Source: Pycnococcus provasolii (Eukaryota; Chlorophyta; Pseudoscourfieldiophyceae; Pseudoscourfieldiales). Taken from it: 64,000 nt of DNA. Positions 39,836 to 49,556 of this stretch are shown piece after piece (position 1 is the stretch's first letter; the number at the start of each line of letters is the position of its first letter). The notes under the pieces were generated by a model. It was not told the DNA's origin and did no database searches. It saw nothing but the letters and a program-made list of their open reading frames with translations. The DNA lies in NCBI GenBank assembly GCA_049487715.1, contig CP150575.1, positions 124,001 to 188,000 on the forward strand, written 5' to 3'. A program made the position numbers and the translations under genes.

Positions 39836-40276
39836 TTACGCAACGAGCTCGACGGCACCGCCAACCTCCTTGATCTTCTTCTCTGCCAACTTCGAGACGT
39901 ACTTCGCCTTCACGAGCAGCGGCTGCTCTGGCAGCTGTCCCTTGCCAAGCACCTTGAAGTATCCGTGCTTAGTGACGTCGATCACCACAGCCTGACCACT
40001 CGCCTTTGCAGATGTACGCGCATCCTCGCCGACGAGCGTCCACAGCTTGTCGGTATTGATGACTGGGCAGTGGAACAAGTTCTTCAGCTTGTGGAAGTAG
40101 CGCATACCCACCTTACCGAAGTAACCAGGGTGAAACTTATCGAACAGGATACGGTGGTGGTGCTGACCACCGGCGTTACCGCGTCCGCCAGGGTGCTTCC
40201 TGTGCTTACCGATACGTCCGTGTCCGTGCGAGACGTTTCCGCGCGCCTTGCGTGTCTTCTTAAACCTCGCCGTCAT
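39836..40276 (-). CDS. RPL27A: 60S ribosomal protein uL15 (L27a)
   Basis: 146 residues, single exon from ATG 40276. The N-terminus ([40 protein letters not shown]) is the near-invariant start of eukaryotic uL15. It is followed by the family-typical [15 protein letters not shown] and by NTDKLWTLV. The protein belongs to the cytosolic large ribosomal subunit. Upstream, TTGGGTTGTAGGGTTCG (40299-40315) resembles the telo-box type element often found in plant ribosomal protein promoters (inference). Confidence 0.97.
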   Translation of the reverse strand: MTARFKKTRKARGNVSHGHGRIGKHRKHPGGRGNAGGQHHHRILFDKFHPGYFGKVGMRYFHKLKNLFHCPVINTDKLWTLVGEDARTSAKASGQAVVIDVTKHGYFKVLGKGQLPEQPLLVKAKYVSKLAEKKIKEVGGAVELVA

Positions 40277-40794
40277 TTTGAAGTACTGTGAATATCGTTT
40301 TGGGTTGTAGGGTTCGTGCGTTAGTTTCGATCTTGGCAGGATTCGACAAACACCCCTCGCGACACGTCAAACTCGCCGCCACTTTCACTCCTAAGAACCA
40401 AAACAAAGCGCATCCATCATCTCACTCGCTTCCTCCCGCCCCTCTCACTAACCCGCCGCCGACAAGCGCCAAACGAAGTCTGCTCATCGAGCGAGTGCAC
40501 AGACGCGTTCTGTCGCACAAAGACGCCACGTACGCAGTGTGTATTGTGGCGCTCCGTTCCCCTCCCTCACCCGTCCCACGCGCAGTAGACCCGCCACGAG
40601 ACGTGCACTTACCTCAGGTACGGAATGGGCGTGGAGATGCCGGGAGCAAGGCGACGACGAACGCCGCCGGGGTCGCGAAGGGGATACCCCTTCGGATTCA
40701 CGGGGATCATAGTGTTTCGAATAGGGGTTCCTTTTTTTTGGTGTGGTGTGTTTGGGGGTTCCAAAAAAAAATTTCCAAGAGGTGTCCGTTCTGT

Positions 40795-40824
40795 CAAGGG
40801 GAAATAACATGTTATTTCCCCTTG
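40795..40824. repeat. Perfect 30-base palindrome
   Basis: CAAGGGGAAATAACA is followed immediately by its exact reverse complement, centred between 40809 and 40810, with no spacer. It could form a cruciform or bind a dimeric protein. No such palindrome was noticed elsewhere in the window. Confidence 0.85.
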
Positions 40825-41196
40825 GTTCTGTGTCGGGACTTGGGGCTGACGTTGAGGGTCAAACCCCTATGATAGAACCCTTCGTCCGATGTCCGAGTCC
40901 TGGAATGCGCGGAATCAATCTCCTCTGGACTCTGGCATCTGGGGAAGGAGATTGATTGATGGCTAGGGTAGGAGGCCACCTCGCAGCATCAGTGGACAGA
41001 GAGAAAGAGCGGGACTATGAGTAACATACTGGAGGAGCCGAGGAGGGAGGCTCCATGGAGACAGGCTGCTCCCGCCTAATTCACGGCGCCTTTCCCCTTT
41101 CCCGGTCCTACCCCTCCCATTCCCATCCTGGTCAGACGACTGTCAGAGTGCAGTGCAGTCAAGGTGTGGAGGTGTTCCGTCCAAGCTAAGAGGCGC

Positions 41197-41311
41197 GGGG
41201 GGGGGGGGGGGGGGGGGGGGGGTGGGGGGGGGGGGGGGGGGGGGTTTTTTTTTTTTTTTTTTCCCCCCGGGGGGGGTTTGGGGGGGGGGGGGGGGGGGGG
41301 GGGTGGGGGGT

Positions 41312-41372
<61 letters not shown>

Positions 41373-41446
41373 GTTGTTTTTTTCCCCCCCCCCCCCCCCC
41401 CCCCGCCGCCCCCGCCGTGCTTGCTTTTTTTTTTTTTTTTTTTTTT
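41197..41446. repeat. 250-base block of G, T and C homopolymers
   Basis: Successive runs: about 48 G broken by one T, 18 T, 6 C, 8 G, TTT, about 33 G with one T near the end, about 58 T, about 20 C, then a C/G mix and about 22 T. Only one strand's purine/pyrimidine bias is seen, with almost no A. It may be a genuine G-quadruplex-prone tract whose lengths are collapsed or expanded, or an assembly artefact. Confidence 0.8.
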
Positions 41447-41869
41447 ACCCCGAAACGGTACTTTTGTACAGTATGTAACCGCAGGAGACGGGCGTGGTAT
41501 TCCTAAGGGTAACCTGGTAAGGTCAGGGTATCGCCGCTCGTCCCGCCCCCCTTCCTCCTCGCTCAAGTGTGGTGACACACTTGTGTCCTGACTGGGTACA
41601 TACTGCAAGTCGCAGTATAGGTAGCGTTTAGACGCGCGAACCGACGGTACCTGTAGTGGGCAAGTGGCTCCCCTCCCGCTTGGGCTTGGTGGGCTTGATG
41701 TCATTCATTTCGTGGAATCGTTCGTAGTATCGTGCAAGGAAACTTGTGTCGATCGACACTATTTTGGGGTTGCCAGTTGGTTCGCCTCGGCGGCGAGACG
41801 ACGCACGGTTGGTACCGTTACTGCTGGTCGCGGCGGGCGGTCCGACGGTCGAGGGACGACTGACTTGCA

Positions 41870-42931
41870 ATGGGTCAGCGATGGTCAAGGACAGCAGTTC
41901 ACGAGAAAACGCACGCGGAAGAAGCCAGAAACGCATCCACGACAACAAACACCGCGGAACGGGCGATAGCCATCTGGATCTTGTGGCAGAGAGCGAGGAG
42001 GTTGAAAAAACTGAAGAAACGAAAAGAAAGTGCACGCGGAAAGACGACACGACAGGGACTGATTGCAGGAGGATACGCACACTCGCTTGCGCTGAGGAGA
42101 GACGGAAGCATACACTCCTGGGGCAGAAACAACTTCGAACAAGCGCCACCCGAAGGCTTTGCTGGCAACTTCGTAAGCCTCGCCGCCAGAGTCGACTTCT
42201 CAATCGCTCTGCGAAGCGATGGCACGGTCGCTTGCTGGGGCCGAAACAACGACGGCCAAGCACCGCCAGGCGGCGTGCGTGGCGCGTTCGTCGCCATCGA
42301 CGCCGGTTTCCAACACTCGCTCGCACTAACGCGCGAAGGCAAGGTCGTGTGCTGGGGTAATAACGTGTACGGGCAAGCGCCACGCGGCGGCGTGCAAGGT
42401 GACTTCGTCAGTATTGCCGGTGGAGGAAACCACTCGCTCGCTCTTGGAAGGGACGGCAGCGTCACCTGCTGGGGTGCAAACGACTTTGGGCAGGCGCCTT
42501 CGGAGGGTGTGCGAGGAGATTTCGTCGCAATCGCTGGTGGATACTGGCACTCGCTTGCGCTGCGTCGTGATGGACGCGTCGTGTGCTGGGGCAGGAACAC
42601 ACACGGTCAGGCGCCCCCGGAAGGTTTTCCTGACGACGACTTCGTGGCCATCGCAACGGGAGCTGAGCACTCGCTTGCGCTTCGGCGCACTGGCAGCATA
42701 AAGTTTTGGGGGAGAAACGACGAAGGCCAGGCACCTCGCCATGACGTTGGCACCCACAAGTTCGTTGCGATTGCCGGCGGACGCGCGCACTCGTTGGCGC
42801 TGGTGAGCCAAGACGGGCACACGGCGGTCGCGTGCTGGGGCTCCAACTGGTTCGGCGAGGCGCCACGCGAACACGTCAAAGGCACGTTCGAAGTACCGAC
42901 CTTGACCCGGACAGACGGGGAGAACTTGTAA
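41870..42931 (+). CDS. RCC1/BLIP-II-like repeat protein, intact paralogue
   Basis: 353 residues from ATG 41870. A basic helix (AIAIWILWQRARRLKKLKKRKE) is followed by seven to eight blades of about 39 residues with the pattern F.AI..G..HSLAL..DG.V.CWG.N..GQAP. The plan equals that of the frameshifted gene at 27282-28249, including the basic helix before the propeller, but here the repeats have diverged. Propeller proteins of this kind bind other proteins; the substrate is unknown. The TAA stop overlaps TGTAA (42927-42931). Upstream lies the long homopolymer block, as a shorter one does in the paralogue. Confidence 0.8.
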   Translation: MGQRWSRTAVHEKTHAEEARNASTTTNTAERAIAIWILWQRARRLKKLKKRKESARGKTTRQGLIAGGYAHSLALRRDGSIHSWGRNNFEQAPPEGFAGNFVSLAARVDFSIALRSDGTVACWGRNNDGQAPPGGVRGAFVAIDAGFQHSLALTREGKVVCWGNNVYGQAPRGGVQGDFVSIAGGGNHSLALGRDGSVTCWGANDFGQAPSEGVRGDFVAIAGGYWHSLALRRDGRVVCWGRNTHGQAPPEGFPDDDFVAIATGAEHSLALRRTGSIKFWGRNDEGQAPRHDVGTHKFVAIAGGRAHSLALVSQDGHTAVACWGSNWFGEAPREHVKGTFEVPTLTRTDGENL

Positions 42932-43045
42932 GATACTGTTAAGGTAGTGGTATCTTGGGAATGATTAGGGTTTAAGGGCGACCAACTAGGGTTACCAGAC
43001 CCGACCCCTTCCCTTCCTTCCGGGCCTCTTCCTGACCTTGCGCTC

Positions 43046-44767
43046 ATGTCATGCCCGCACGCACGCATGAGGCACTCGTACCCTTACCTGTGTCACACCC
43101 GCTTGACTTCATTATGCGCTGTGCTTTATTCGACAGCGCTTTTATGCTCGAGTCACGCGTCTTCATTGGCGTTAACACCTGAGAAGAAGTCACCTTGCCC
43201 GTTTCCTTTCAGCCTCGTCTCGCGCAAGTGGAGCTACGTCCCTCGCGGCGCATTCCAAGGCAGTTCGTGGAACAACTACCACGGGTGCCTCTACACGTTC
43301 ACGCAAATCGGTGACGACAATGTGCTCAACCTCGAAAACACCAAGGGATGCCTCGACGATACGTTCGTACGCGCAAGAGCCACGTGGCACAAGAACAACA
43401 ACTCTATAGACATCACGTTCGAAATCGACAAGGGAACGTACACCACCACCACCGCGACGTTCGCGGCCGACTGCTCGCTCCTCGACACGGCAGATGGTGG
43501 AATGTACGTCGGCGGACACGACGGCGGGAGAGACCACCCCATGGACTTCGCACCACACGAGTGGCTCGAGGCTGCAACCGCGTGGGTCGTTCGAGCAGCC
43601 ACCGTCACGCCTCAGCAAACAAAAGGACTGCCGCGACACATAACACCGGGCATTCCCGTCGCACCGGGAGCTCCGCCGGCATACCAGGCGATATACATGC
43701 GTGATGGATACTACGGAATCAAGCACGCATTCGACCTCGTGAATGCCAGCATGCGACAAGACTGGCTCGCGTCGTTCGAATACCTTCTTGAGCGCCCGCG
43801 TGCCGACGGCGTGCTGCCAGTGTCTTGTCATCCCGACGATAGCGCGAGAGGGCCGTACTGCGAGTACGGCGCCGCCTTGATGTGCAACGACACCGTCGGA
43901 CATCCTGGTTGGAGCACGTGTCGCACGCTTGATAGCGGGCCGTTCGCGGTACTGCTCGCTGCTCACGTCTACGACAACTTCTTCGCATCGAACGAGCAGC
44001 AGGCTGTCGCGTGGTACGAAAAGTGGTCGTTTACGCTGATTGAGGGCCTCATGCAGACGACGCGCAACCCCGATGGCTGTGGGCTGGTGTGGTCGAACAC
44101 GACGCAGCCGAACGTGGGATACGGGTTCCAAGACACGGTGCGCAAGAGCGGCGACGTGCTGTACTCGTCAATATTGTTTTGGCAAGCCTGCGTGGAACTG
44201 TCGCGAATCGCCGAATCTTCCGGTGACGTGAAGACGTCGACGTGGTTGCGTGGGCTTGCCGAGGGCATGCGCGAGGCTGCATCCGCACGCCTTTGGGACA
44301 GCTCGGTGGGCGCCTTCCGCGCATCGACGAAAGTTGAATCTGATCATGTCGACGTGTGGGGCAACGCGCTTGCAGCACACTTGCACTTCGCGACAGAGGA
44401 GCAGGAGACGTCTATCTTTGCACTCTTCCAACGAAGGGAGCGAGACATCTTCTACGAAGGTCAGGTGCGCGAGATTTTGTTCCCTGAGCAGTGGTCAGAA
44501 GCATGGCCAGATTGGAGTGTGCGGAGCTATCAGAATGGTGGATATTGGGCGACACCTCATCACCACGTGCTTCCCTTCCTCGCTCGACATGATCGCGCGA
44601 TGGCGTGCCGCCTCCTAAACGCGACGATTTCTTCCTTTCGCGGACATGGCATATGGGAGTGGGTCGGTCCGTTCTGGCCATCGGTTGCGCACGGCGCACC
44701 TGGATACGTGGCGAGCGCCGCGAACACGCGCGCAGCCAGCAGGGAGCTCGCGTGCATGACCTTGTAA
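43046..44767 (+). CDS. Secreted six-hairpin glycosidase-like protein
   Basis: 573 residues from ATG 43046 (alternative ATG 43067). A signal peptide (LTSLCAVLYSTALLCSSHA) is followed by an N-terminal beta-rich part (residues ~50-190) and an alpha/alpha-barrel region (~190-560). Repeated helix pairs and aromatic-acid motifs such as AIYMRDGYYGIKHAFDLV, RPRADGVLPVSCHPDD, RTLDSGPFAVLLAAHVY, NPDGCGLVWSNTT and YQNGGYWATPHHHVLPFL are typical of six-hairpin glycoside hydrolases. I cannot choose a GH family. Several Cys and N-glycosylation sites (NNS, NAS, NTT, NAT) fit a secreted protein. The stop overlaps TGTAA (44763-44767). Confidence 0.7.
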   Translation: MSCPHARMRHSYPYLCHTRLTSLCAVLYSTALLCSSHASSLALTPEKKSPCPFPFSLVSRKWSYVPRGAFQGSSWNNYHGCLYTFTQIGDDNVLNLENTKGCLDDTFVRARATWHKNNNSIDITFEIDKGTYTTTTATFAADCSLLDTADGGMYVGGHDGGRDHPMDFAPHEWLEAATAWVVRAATVTPQQTKGLPRHITPGIPVAPGAPPAYQAIYMRDGYYGIKHAFDLVNASMRQDWLASFEYLLERPRADGVLPVSCHPDDSARGPYCEYGAALMCNDTVGHPGWSTCRTLDSGPFAVLLAAHVYDNFFASNEQQAVAWYEKWSFTLIEGLMQTTRNPDGCGLVWSNTTQPNVGYGFQDTVRKSGDVLYSSILFWQACVELSRIAESSGDVKTSTWLRGLAEGMREAASARLWDSSVGAFRASTKVESDHVDVWGNALAAHLHFATEEQETSIFALFQRRERDIFYEGQVREILFPEQWSEAWPDWSVRSYQNGGYWATPHHHVLPFLARHDRAMACRLLNATISSFRGHGIWEWVGPFWPSVAHGAPGYVASAANTRAASRELACMTL

Positions 44768-45210
44768 ATAGATTTTGTCTCCGAATCTCCAACCTTCCAA
44801 GTTCCAACACACCTCCCCGTGGTGAGTAACTGAGTAACGTGCGTCTGGAAAAATCGGGCGAGGCCTTGAACGAGGCCTCATCACCGAGGCGTCGGCGAGG
44901 GGTGCCGAGTCCTATGGTTTTCGAGTTCTATGTGACCTTTACGATAGCAAAGTACAAGTGTGCAGTGTGCAGTGTGCAAAAATCTCCCTAATACTAAGGC
45001 GTATCCCCAGAAGACGCCACCCCTAGGCTTCCCCCCCGGGTAAACCCGGACCCCCCGTTGGCCCCAGAGTTGCCCCACCTTTCAAAGGAACAAATCCTCT
45101 CCGCGCCTCTTCTTCCGCGTCTCTTCTCTCTCCCAGGTCTCTCTCCCCCCGGGTGCCGGGCCCGGTGTCGTCCGTTCCCTTCATTTCCGATCCTAGGCGA
45201 TCTCAGCGTC
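44768..45210. other. Intergenic region
   Basis: 3' flank of the glycosidase-like gene and promoter/leader of the GT4 gene. A short tandem CAGTGTG is seen near 44961-44980. No coding frame is supported. Confidence 0.4.
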
Positions 45211-47676
45211 ATGGCCCGCCGTCACGCGCACGGAAGTAATGGCAGTGGCTCTGGATCGGAAGAGGGAGGAGGAGCGGTTAGTCCTCGTCTCTCCCGCTCC
45301 TACTCCTCGTACGAAGACCTGAAAAATATCAGGTCATCGGTCTCCTTGTATCTTGCCTCTAATAGGCTCTATAAGCGTATCTTTTTGGTCATCTTTGGAT
45401 TATTCGCGTCCTTGTTTCTCTTGGTGTTCTTGGAGGGAATCGCGCGGGTCATAACAGGTGTGCCGTCGCAGGCGATCCCACAACCTGCGCTTGGGCCTAA
45501 CTGGGTGGAAAATAGGAAAAGGGCAAGTAACGCGGTCACGCCGCGGGCACCGCCAGTCAAGCCGACGACGCTGCCTAACACCAAAAACACCAAAAAGAGA
45601 AGTTCCACGACAAACGGACCAGGAGCAAACGGAAACGAAAACGAACCGACACACAGAATACTCATCGTCACGGGAGCGTACAACCACATCGTCGACGGAG
45701 TCGCGCTCACGCTCAACCGACTCACGGACTACCTGCTCAGAAAAGGACACGACGCGCTCATCATCGCACCTACCACAGCCGTGCCCGCACTCAGGCACGT
45801 CGGGAACCTACTGCCCGTGCCATCCATCGCCGCGCCGTTTCGATCGGACTACCGCATGAGCCTCGGGCTAACAACCGCGGTGGCCAAAGTCGTGTCGGAC
45901 TTCGACCCCACCATCGTACACATCGCAACGCCTGACATTCTCGGATTCCAGGCGCAGAGCTGGGCAATCGAGCGCGACCTACCTGTCGTGTGCTCATACC
46001 ACACGAGGTTTAACACGTACCTCAAGTACTACAACCTCGCGATGATGGAAGGACTTCTGTGGTCCATCTTTGGCAGCTTCTATTCCAAGTGCAGGCACAT
46101 CTACGTACCCAGCTACACTGTGCGCGACGAGCTGTCCGAGCACATTGCAAACATGCGCCCAGATGCGCTCAAGTTCTGGCTCAGAGGCGTGGACAGCCAG
46201 CTGTTCCATCCCATGCGACGAAGCCGAGAGTGGCGCCGTGCGATGCTCGGTATCTCGCACGTTCCCGATTTGGAGACGAACACGCAGGCGGCGGCGGCGG
46301 AGGAGGACGCTGCCGCGGAGGCCGATGGAGAGGTCGAGGAGGCGGAGGCGGCGGCGGCGGCGGCGGCGGCCACCGGCGGCGAGTCGGCGAGTCGGCGACT
46401 CGCAGATTCTGGTGAGATACGCAGGAGACAACGACGACGACGACAGCTGCTGGGAAAACCTGAGAAGAAGAAAAAGACCGAGGCTGCACACACCGAAGAT
46501 GCGGAAGACTTTTTGGATCAAGATGACTACACGTCGCGTGCCATGGAGAAAGGCGTTGACGAGATAGCGTCGATGACCGCGAGCCTTGGTGAGCTGCCGT
46601 TGTCATCGTCATCTCTGTCTTCGTCTGCGAATGGTCTGACGTCCAACGGCGAATCTAACAGTGGCGGTGTCGGCGGAACGCCGTCGTTCTACTACTCGTC
46701 GTCCAACGCGTGGTCCAATGCATTGCACTCCTTCTTCGGTGGCGGAGGTAGCACTGCTGGATCATCGGATGCGGCAGGGTCATTATCGTCGACGGCTGCG
46801 GGATCCGATGACGGCAACGGTGCCGATGATGCAGATGGCAATGAGATTGCAGCTCCGCCCGTCAGCGCGCATCCCATGCCTCCGCCGTTCGCTTCTCAGG
46901 GATCGTTCCTTCTCGCGTCAGCCTCCTCGTCGTCCACAGGAGACGACGAAACAAGCGACACCGCGGCTGAGGTGAGCATTAACGCCGCCCCCGCCGGCGT
47001 ATTCATTCCGTCGCATCGCCATGCCGCGCAGACGAGCGCATTCATGGCAGCCTCGATGAAACGCCGCAAGGTCAAGCCGGGTTCTGTGCCGATCGTGCTT
47101 CTTGTGTCGCGAATCGTGTGGGAGAAAGCTCTCGACGTCTTCGTCGACGTCGTTACCGAACTCGAGCGACGGGGCGTAAATCATGCGAGTGCTGTGGTAG
47201 GCGATGGGCCAGCTCTCGACCAGATGCGTCGTCTCCTGCCCAACACGCAGTTTCTCGGACGTCTGCGCGGAACGCGCCTTGCCATGGCATATGCAAGTGC
47301 GGACCTCCTGCTGTTCCCGAGCCGCTCGGAAACGTTTGGCACGGTGATCCTCGAGGCGTTGGCAAGCGGAATCCCCGTGGTTGCAGCCGAAGGTGCCAGC
47401 TCGATGATTATTCGCAATGGCACCGACGGCTACGTGCTGCCTCCGGACGACAGGAGCAGCTTCGTGCATCACACGGAAATGTTGCTTCGAAACCACGACA
47501 AACGAAGATTTCTCGGAAAGCAAGGACGCGCGCGTGCTTCGAGCGAATTCCAGTGGGACAGCGTGCTAGAGACGCTCATGGGTCATTACAAAGAACTCGC
47601 AGACGAGGTGGACAGCCACCATTCAGGTGTTGGTGCTAACGTGAAGCGCGCTTTGCGAAGCATCTTGCGATTGTAA
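45211..47676 (+). CDS. Membrane-anchored GT4 glycosyltransferase with a long low-complexity insertion
   Basis: 821 residues from ATG 45211; the longer frame uses a TTG. There is a cytosolic Ser/Gly-rich N-terminus, a transmembrane anchor (~50-76, IFLVIFGLFASLFLLVF), then the GT4 N-domain (ILIVTGAYNHIVDGVALTLNRLTDYLLRKGHD.. through VVCSYHTRFNTYLKYYN and LWSIFGSFYSKCRHIYVPS). Next is KFWLRGVDSQLFHP, a roughly 270-residue Ala/Glu/Ser-rich insertion (~356-625), and the C-domain with VLLVSRIVWEKALDVF and the E-x7-E nucleotide-sugar motif in ETFGTVILEALASGIPVV. It resembles SQD2/MgtA-type retaining transferases. The anchor suggests a Golgi or ER enzyme rather than plastid SQD2. Donor and acceptor are unknown. 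The stop overlaps TGTAA (47672-47676). Confidence 0.82.
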   Translation: MARRHAHGSNGSGSGSEEGGGAVSPRLSRSYSSYEDLKNIRSSVSLYLASNRLYKRIFLVIFGLFASLFLLVFLEGIARVITGVPSQAIPQPALGPNWVENRKRASNAVTPRAPPVKPTTLPNTKNTKKRSSTTNGPGANGNENEPTHRILIVTGAYNHIVDGVALTLNRLTDYLLRKGHDALIIAPTTAVPALRHVGNLLPVPSIAAPFRSDYRMSLGLTTAVAKVVSDFDPTIVHIATPDILGFQAQSWAIERDLPVVCSYHTRFNTYLKYYNLAMMEGLLWSIFGSFYSKCRHIYVPSYTVRDELSEHIANMRPDALKFWLRGVDSQLFHPMRRSREWRRAMLGISHVPDLETNTQAAAAEEDAAAEADGEVEEAEAAAAAAAATGGESASRRLADSGEIRRRQRRRRQLLGKPEKKKKTEAAHTEDAEDFLDQDDYTSRAMEKGVDEIASMTASLGELPLSSSSLSSSANGLTSNGESNSGGVGGTPSFYYSSSNAWSNALHSFFGGGGSTAGSSDAAGSLSSTAAGSDDGNGADDADGNEIAAPPVSAHPMPPPFASQGSFLLASASSSSTGDDETSDTAAEVSINAAPAGVFIPSHRHAAQTSAFMAASMKRRKVKPGSVPIVLLVSRIVWEKALDVFVDVVTELERRGVNHASAVVGDGPALDQMRRLLPNTQFLGRLRGTRLAMAYASADLLLFPSRSETFGTVILEALASGIPVVAAEGASSMIIRNGTDGYVLPPDDRSSFVHHTEMLLRNHDKRRFLGKQGRARASSEFQWDSVLETLMGHYKELADEVDSHHSGVGANVKRALRSILRL

Positions 47677-47831
47677 GTATTATTAGATTAGTACATTTTT
47701 CTTACTATTTCGTTTATCCTTAAGCGACGTGGCGTTCACGTGCTTCGTCCAATCAGCCCTAATCCTTATTGAAGTCCCAGGGTTGGGGTTAGGGTTACTC
47801 GTTTTTGCCCATTTCTGAAAAATCTTACCCC

Positions 47832-49079
47832 ATGTCCTTGGCGTCAGCTGGCGGTGGCGCTCGTGGTGGCGCTCCTCGTGGTGCACCTCGTGGTGGTGCA
47901 CCTCGTGGTGGTGCTCCTCGTGGTGCTCCTCGTGGTGGTGCTCTTGGTGGTGCTCGCCGTAGCTCGCTCCATGTTCGTCCTCATCGGTGCAGTTCCTCGT
48001 CGCAGCCGGCGGCGTCGTCGCAGCCGCCGCCCCCCCTGCCAACGGAACCTACGCCGATGGCTGCGCGTGTGCTCGACGGCGTGATTGGAGCAACGTCGAC
48101 GCCGGTGGGAATGTATGTGGAGCCGGGTGATCGCCCGTCGTTCGTGTACCGCCTGCACCCGATCACCAAGCAGGTGTGGGCACTCGCGCTCGTGCTGGTT
48201 CCAGCATTCTTCCCACAGCACGGTAGCCTGGGAGAGCCGTGGGGCGTGCTGCCTTTCCCGCGCATCATTGCCATGGGGTCTGTGCTGCTTGCCACTGCCG
48301 TGAGCCTGCCACCGCGCTTGTACGTCCCACAACTTCGACGACTGCTGCTGTTGAGCATGCTTGCTTTCTTCGCAGTCGCATTTGTCTCCGACGCCGTGAG
48401 CCCGAACGTGTACGTGCCGTTTGCGCCGCCGGACGGCGTGCCGCTTGCAAGCCTTGGCGCATCGCCCTCGACAATTGCAAGTCCAGACGGCGACAACGCG
48501 CCCTTCTGCTACGTCATGTTGGAGGCGGGGATCGTCAAGGTGACGCGCAAGAGCCTGAAACTTGCCATATCAGCGGCGTCCATCGCGCTTACCGTTCTGC
48601 TCGCGTCGAATCTTTGCCTCACGACAACAACGCCAGAGGCGTCAGCATCGGCGCTGCGAGGCGTGCTCGCGCCGGTGCGAAGAATTTTACCGTGGCGTCC
48701 GGCACGCCAATTCGTGGACGATGTGTGCCTCGGCCTGCTCCTTGCGCTGCGCTTCATCGCGCTCGTCTTTGAGGAGGCGAACGCGCTCGCGCTTGGTCTT
48801 GCAACGAAGGACGTGCCTTGGAGGTCGCTTGGTCCCATGCGTGCTATCGGTGTTGGCGCGGGTGTGCTCGGCAAGCTCGTGCGCAATCTGCTCGGCCACG
48901 CCGAGAAGATTGCCGTGGCAATGCATGACCGCGGCTTCCGTGGCGCGCCGACGTTCCACGCGTACACGCCTGGCGGTGCGAAGGACTTGCGCTGGGGTGT
49001 AGGTGACGCCGTGGCGCTCGCCGTGCTTGCGGGGGCGGTGTATTTAGCCACGTATGCGCGTTCTCACGCGTTGGTGTAG
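47832..49079 (+). CDS. Plastid ECF-transporter T component (EcfT / ABCI12-like)
   Basis: 415 residues from ATG 47832. The N-terminal ~80 residues contain a GGAPRGAPR tandem repeat and a Ser/Arg-rich stretch suited to plastid targeting. Five to six hydrophobic helices follow, with the conserved EcfT coupling motif AVAMHDRGFRG (Ala-x-x-x-x-Arg-Gly type) near residue 360 and a last helix (AVALAVLAGAVYLATYA). In ECF transporters the T subunit couples the ABC ATPases to a substrate-binding S protein for vitamin or metal uptake. The Arabidopsis homologue ABCI12 is chloroplast-targeted. It is convergent with bS16, with 57 bases between stops. Confidence 0.85.
   Translation: MSLASAGGGARGGAPRGAPRGGAPRGGAPRGAPRGGALGGARRSSLHVRPHRCSSSSQPAASSQPPPPLPTEPTPMAARVLDGVIGATSTPVGMYVEPGDRPSFVYRLHPITKQVWALALVLVPAFFPQHGSLGEPWGVLPFPRIIAMGSVLLATAVSLPPRLYVPQLRRLLLLSMLAFFAVAFVSDAVSPNVYVPFAPPDGVPLASLGASPSTIASPDGDNAPFCYVMLEAGIVKVTRKSLKLAISAASIALTVLLASNLCLTTTTPEASASALRGVLAPVRRILPWRPARQFVDDVCLGLLLALRFIALVFEEANALALGLATKDVPWRSLGPMRAIGVGAGVLGKLVRNLLGHAEKIAVAMHDRGFRGAPTFHAYTPGGAKDLRWGVGDAVALAVLAGAVYLATYARSHALV
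47850..47957 (+). repeat. GGTGGTGCTCCTCGT-type tandem repeat
   Basis: Imperfect 9- and 15-base units encode GGAPRGAPRG in the presumed targeting region of EcfT. Confidence 0.75.
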
Positions 49080-49136
49080 ATGTAGAGTTTGTTACATGTA
49101 TATGTTTTTTTGTCTTGTGAAAGGCTGTGAAGTCAT

Positions 49137-49556
49137 TCATTCCTCCGTTTCAGGTAAACCTGACGCCGCAAACCCCTGCGCTTGCATTCTTTCGTATTGT
49201 CTTTGTGCTTTTGCGTACTTGGTGTATTTTTTCTCTGGGTTTTTGGGCATTTTGAATGACGGTCTTTGAGGCGGCATGGGGAGTACCCCCGCTCGTCCGA
49301 GTAGGTATGCGACTCTGTCAGACGGCTGTGCGCCAACCGAGAGCCAGTACTTGATTCGTTCGATGTTGAGCGTGAGGTGTTTGTTGTTATCGATCTGCGG
49401 TATGGGGTCGAACGTGCCAACGATTTCGAGGTGTTTGCCGTCGCGCGGTGATTCCGAGTTGGCGACGTATATGCGGTAGAACGGCAGGTTGCGTCGTCCG
49501 AAGCGCGCGAGGCGTATGCGCAGGAGACGCGCGCCGAAGTGAGAGTTGCCACCCAT
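49137..49556 (-). CDS. RPS16: Organellar ribosomal protein bS16
   Basis: 139 residues from ATG 49556. The canonical bS16 segment is RIRLARFGRRNLPFYRIYVANSESPRDGKHLEIVGTFDP, then RIKYWLSVGAQPSDRVAYLLGRAGVLP. The 40-residue C-terminal tail is Lys, Gln and Glu rich. bS16 is a small-subunit protein of bacterial-type ribosomes. The short N-terminus (GGNSHFGARLL) lacks a long transit peptide and the SVGAQPSD form resembles the plant mitochondrial version, so I favour mitochondria, with dual or plastid targeting possible. Confidence 0.92.
   Translation of the reverse strand: MGGNSHFGARLLRIRLARFGRRNLPFYRIYVANSESPRDGKHLEIVGTFDPIPQIDNNKHLTLNIERIKYWLSVGAQPSDRVAYLLGRAGVLPMPPQRPSFKMPKNPEKKYTKYAKAQRQYERMQAQGFAASGLPETEE

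Larger units (their letters stand above)
40277..41869. other. Gene-poor 1.6 kb region
   Basis: Open frames here (for example 40288-40872) show no protein-like pattern. The region contains the uL15 promoter, a 30-base perfect palindrome (40795-40824) and a 250-base block of G, T and C homopolymers (41197-41446) that lies 5' of the second RCC1-like gene. Confidence 0.5.

Noticed and set aside
40288-40872. 194-residue open frame on the plus strand
   Set aside because: Composition changes along its length, it crosses the palindrome and repeat-like stretches, and it shows no protein-like pattern. Treated as chance.
41153-41704. Long poly-Gly/Phe and poly-Lys/Pro frames on both strands
   Set aside because: They are translations of homopolymer runs.
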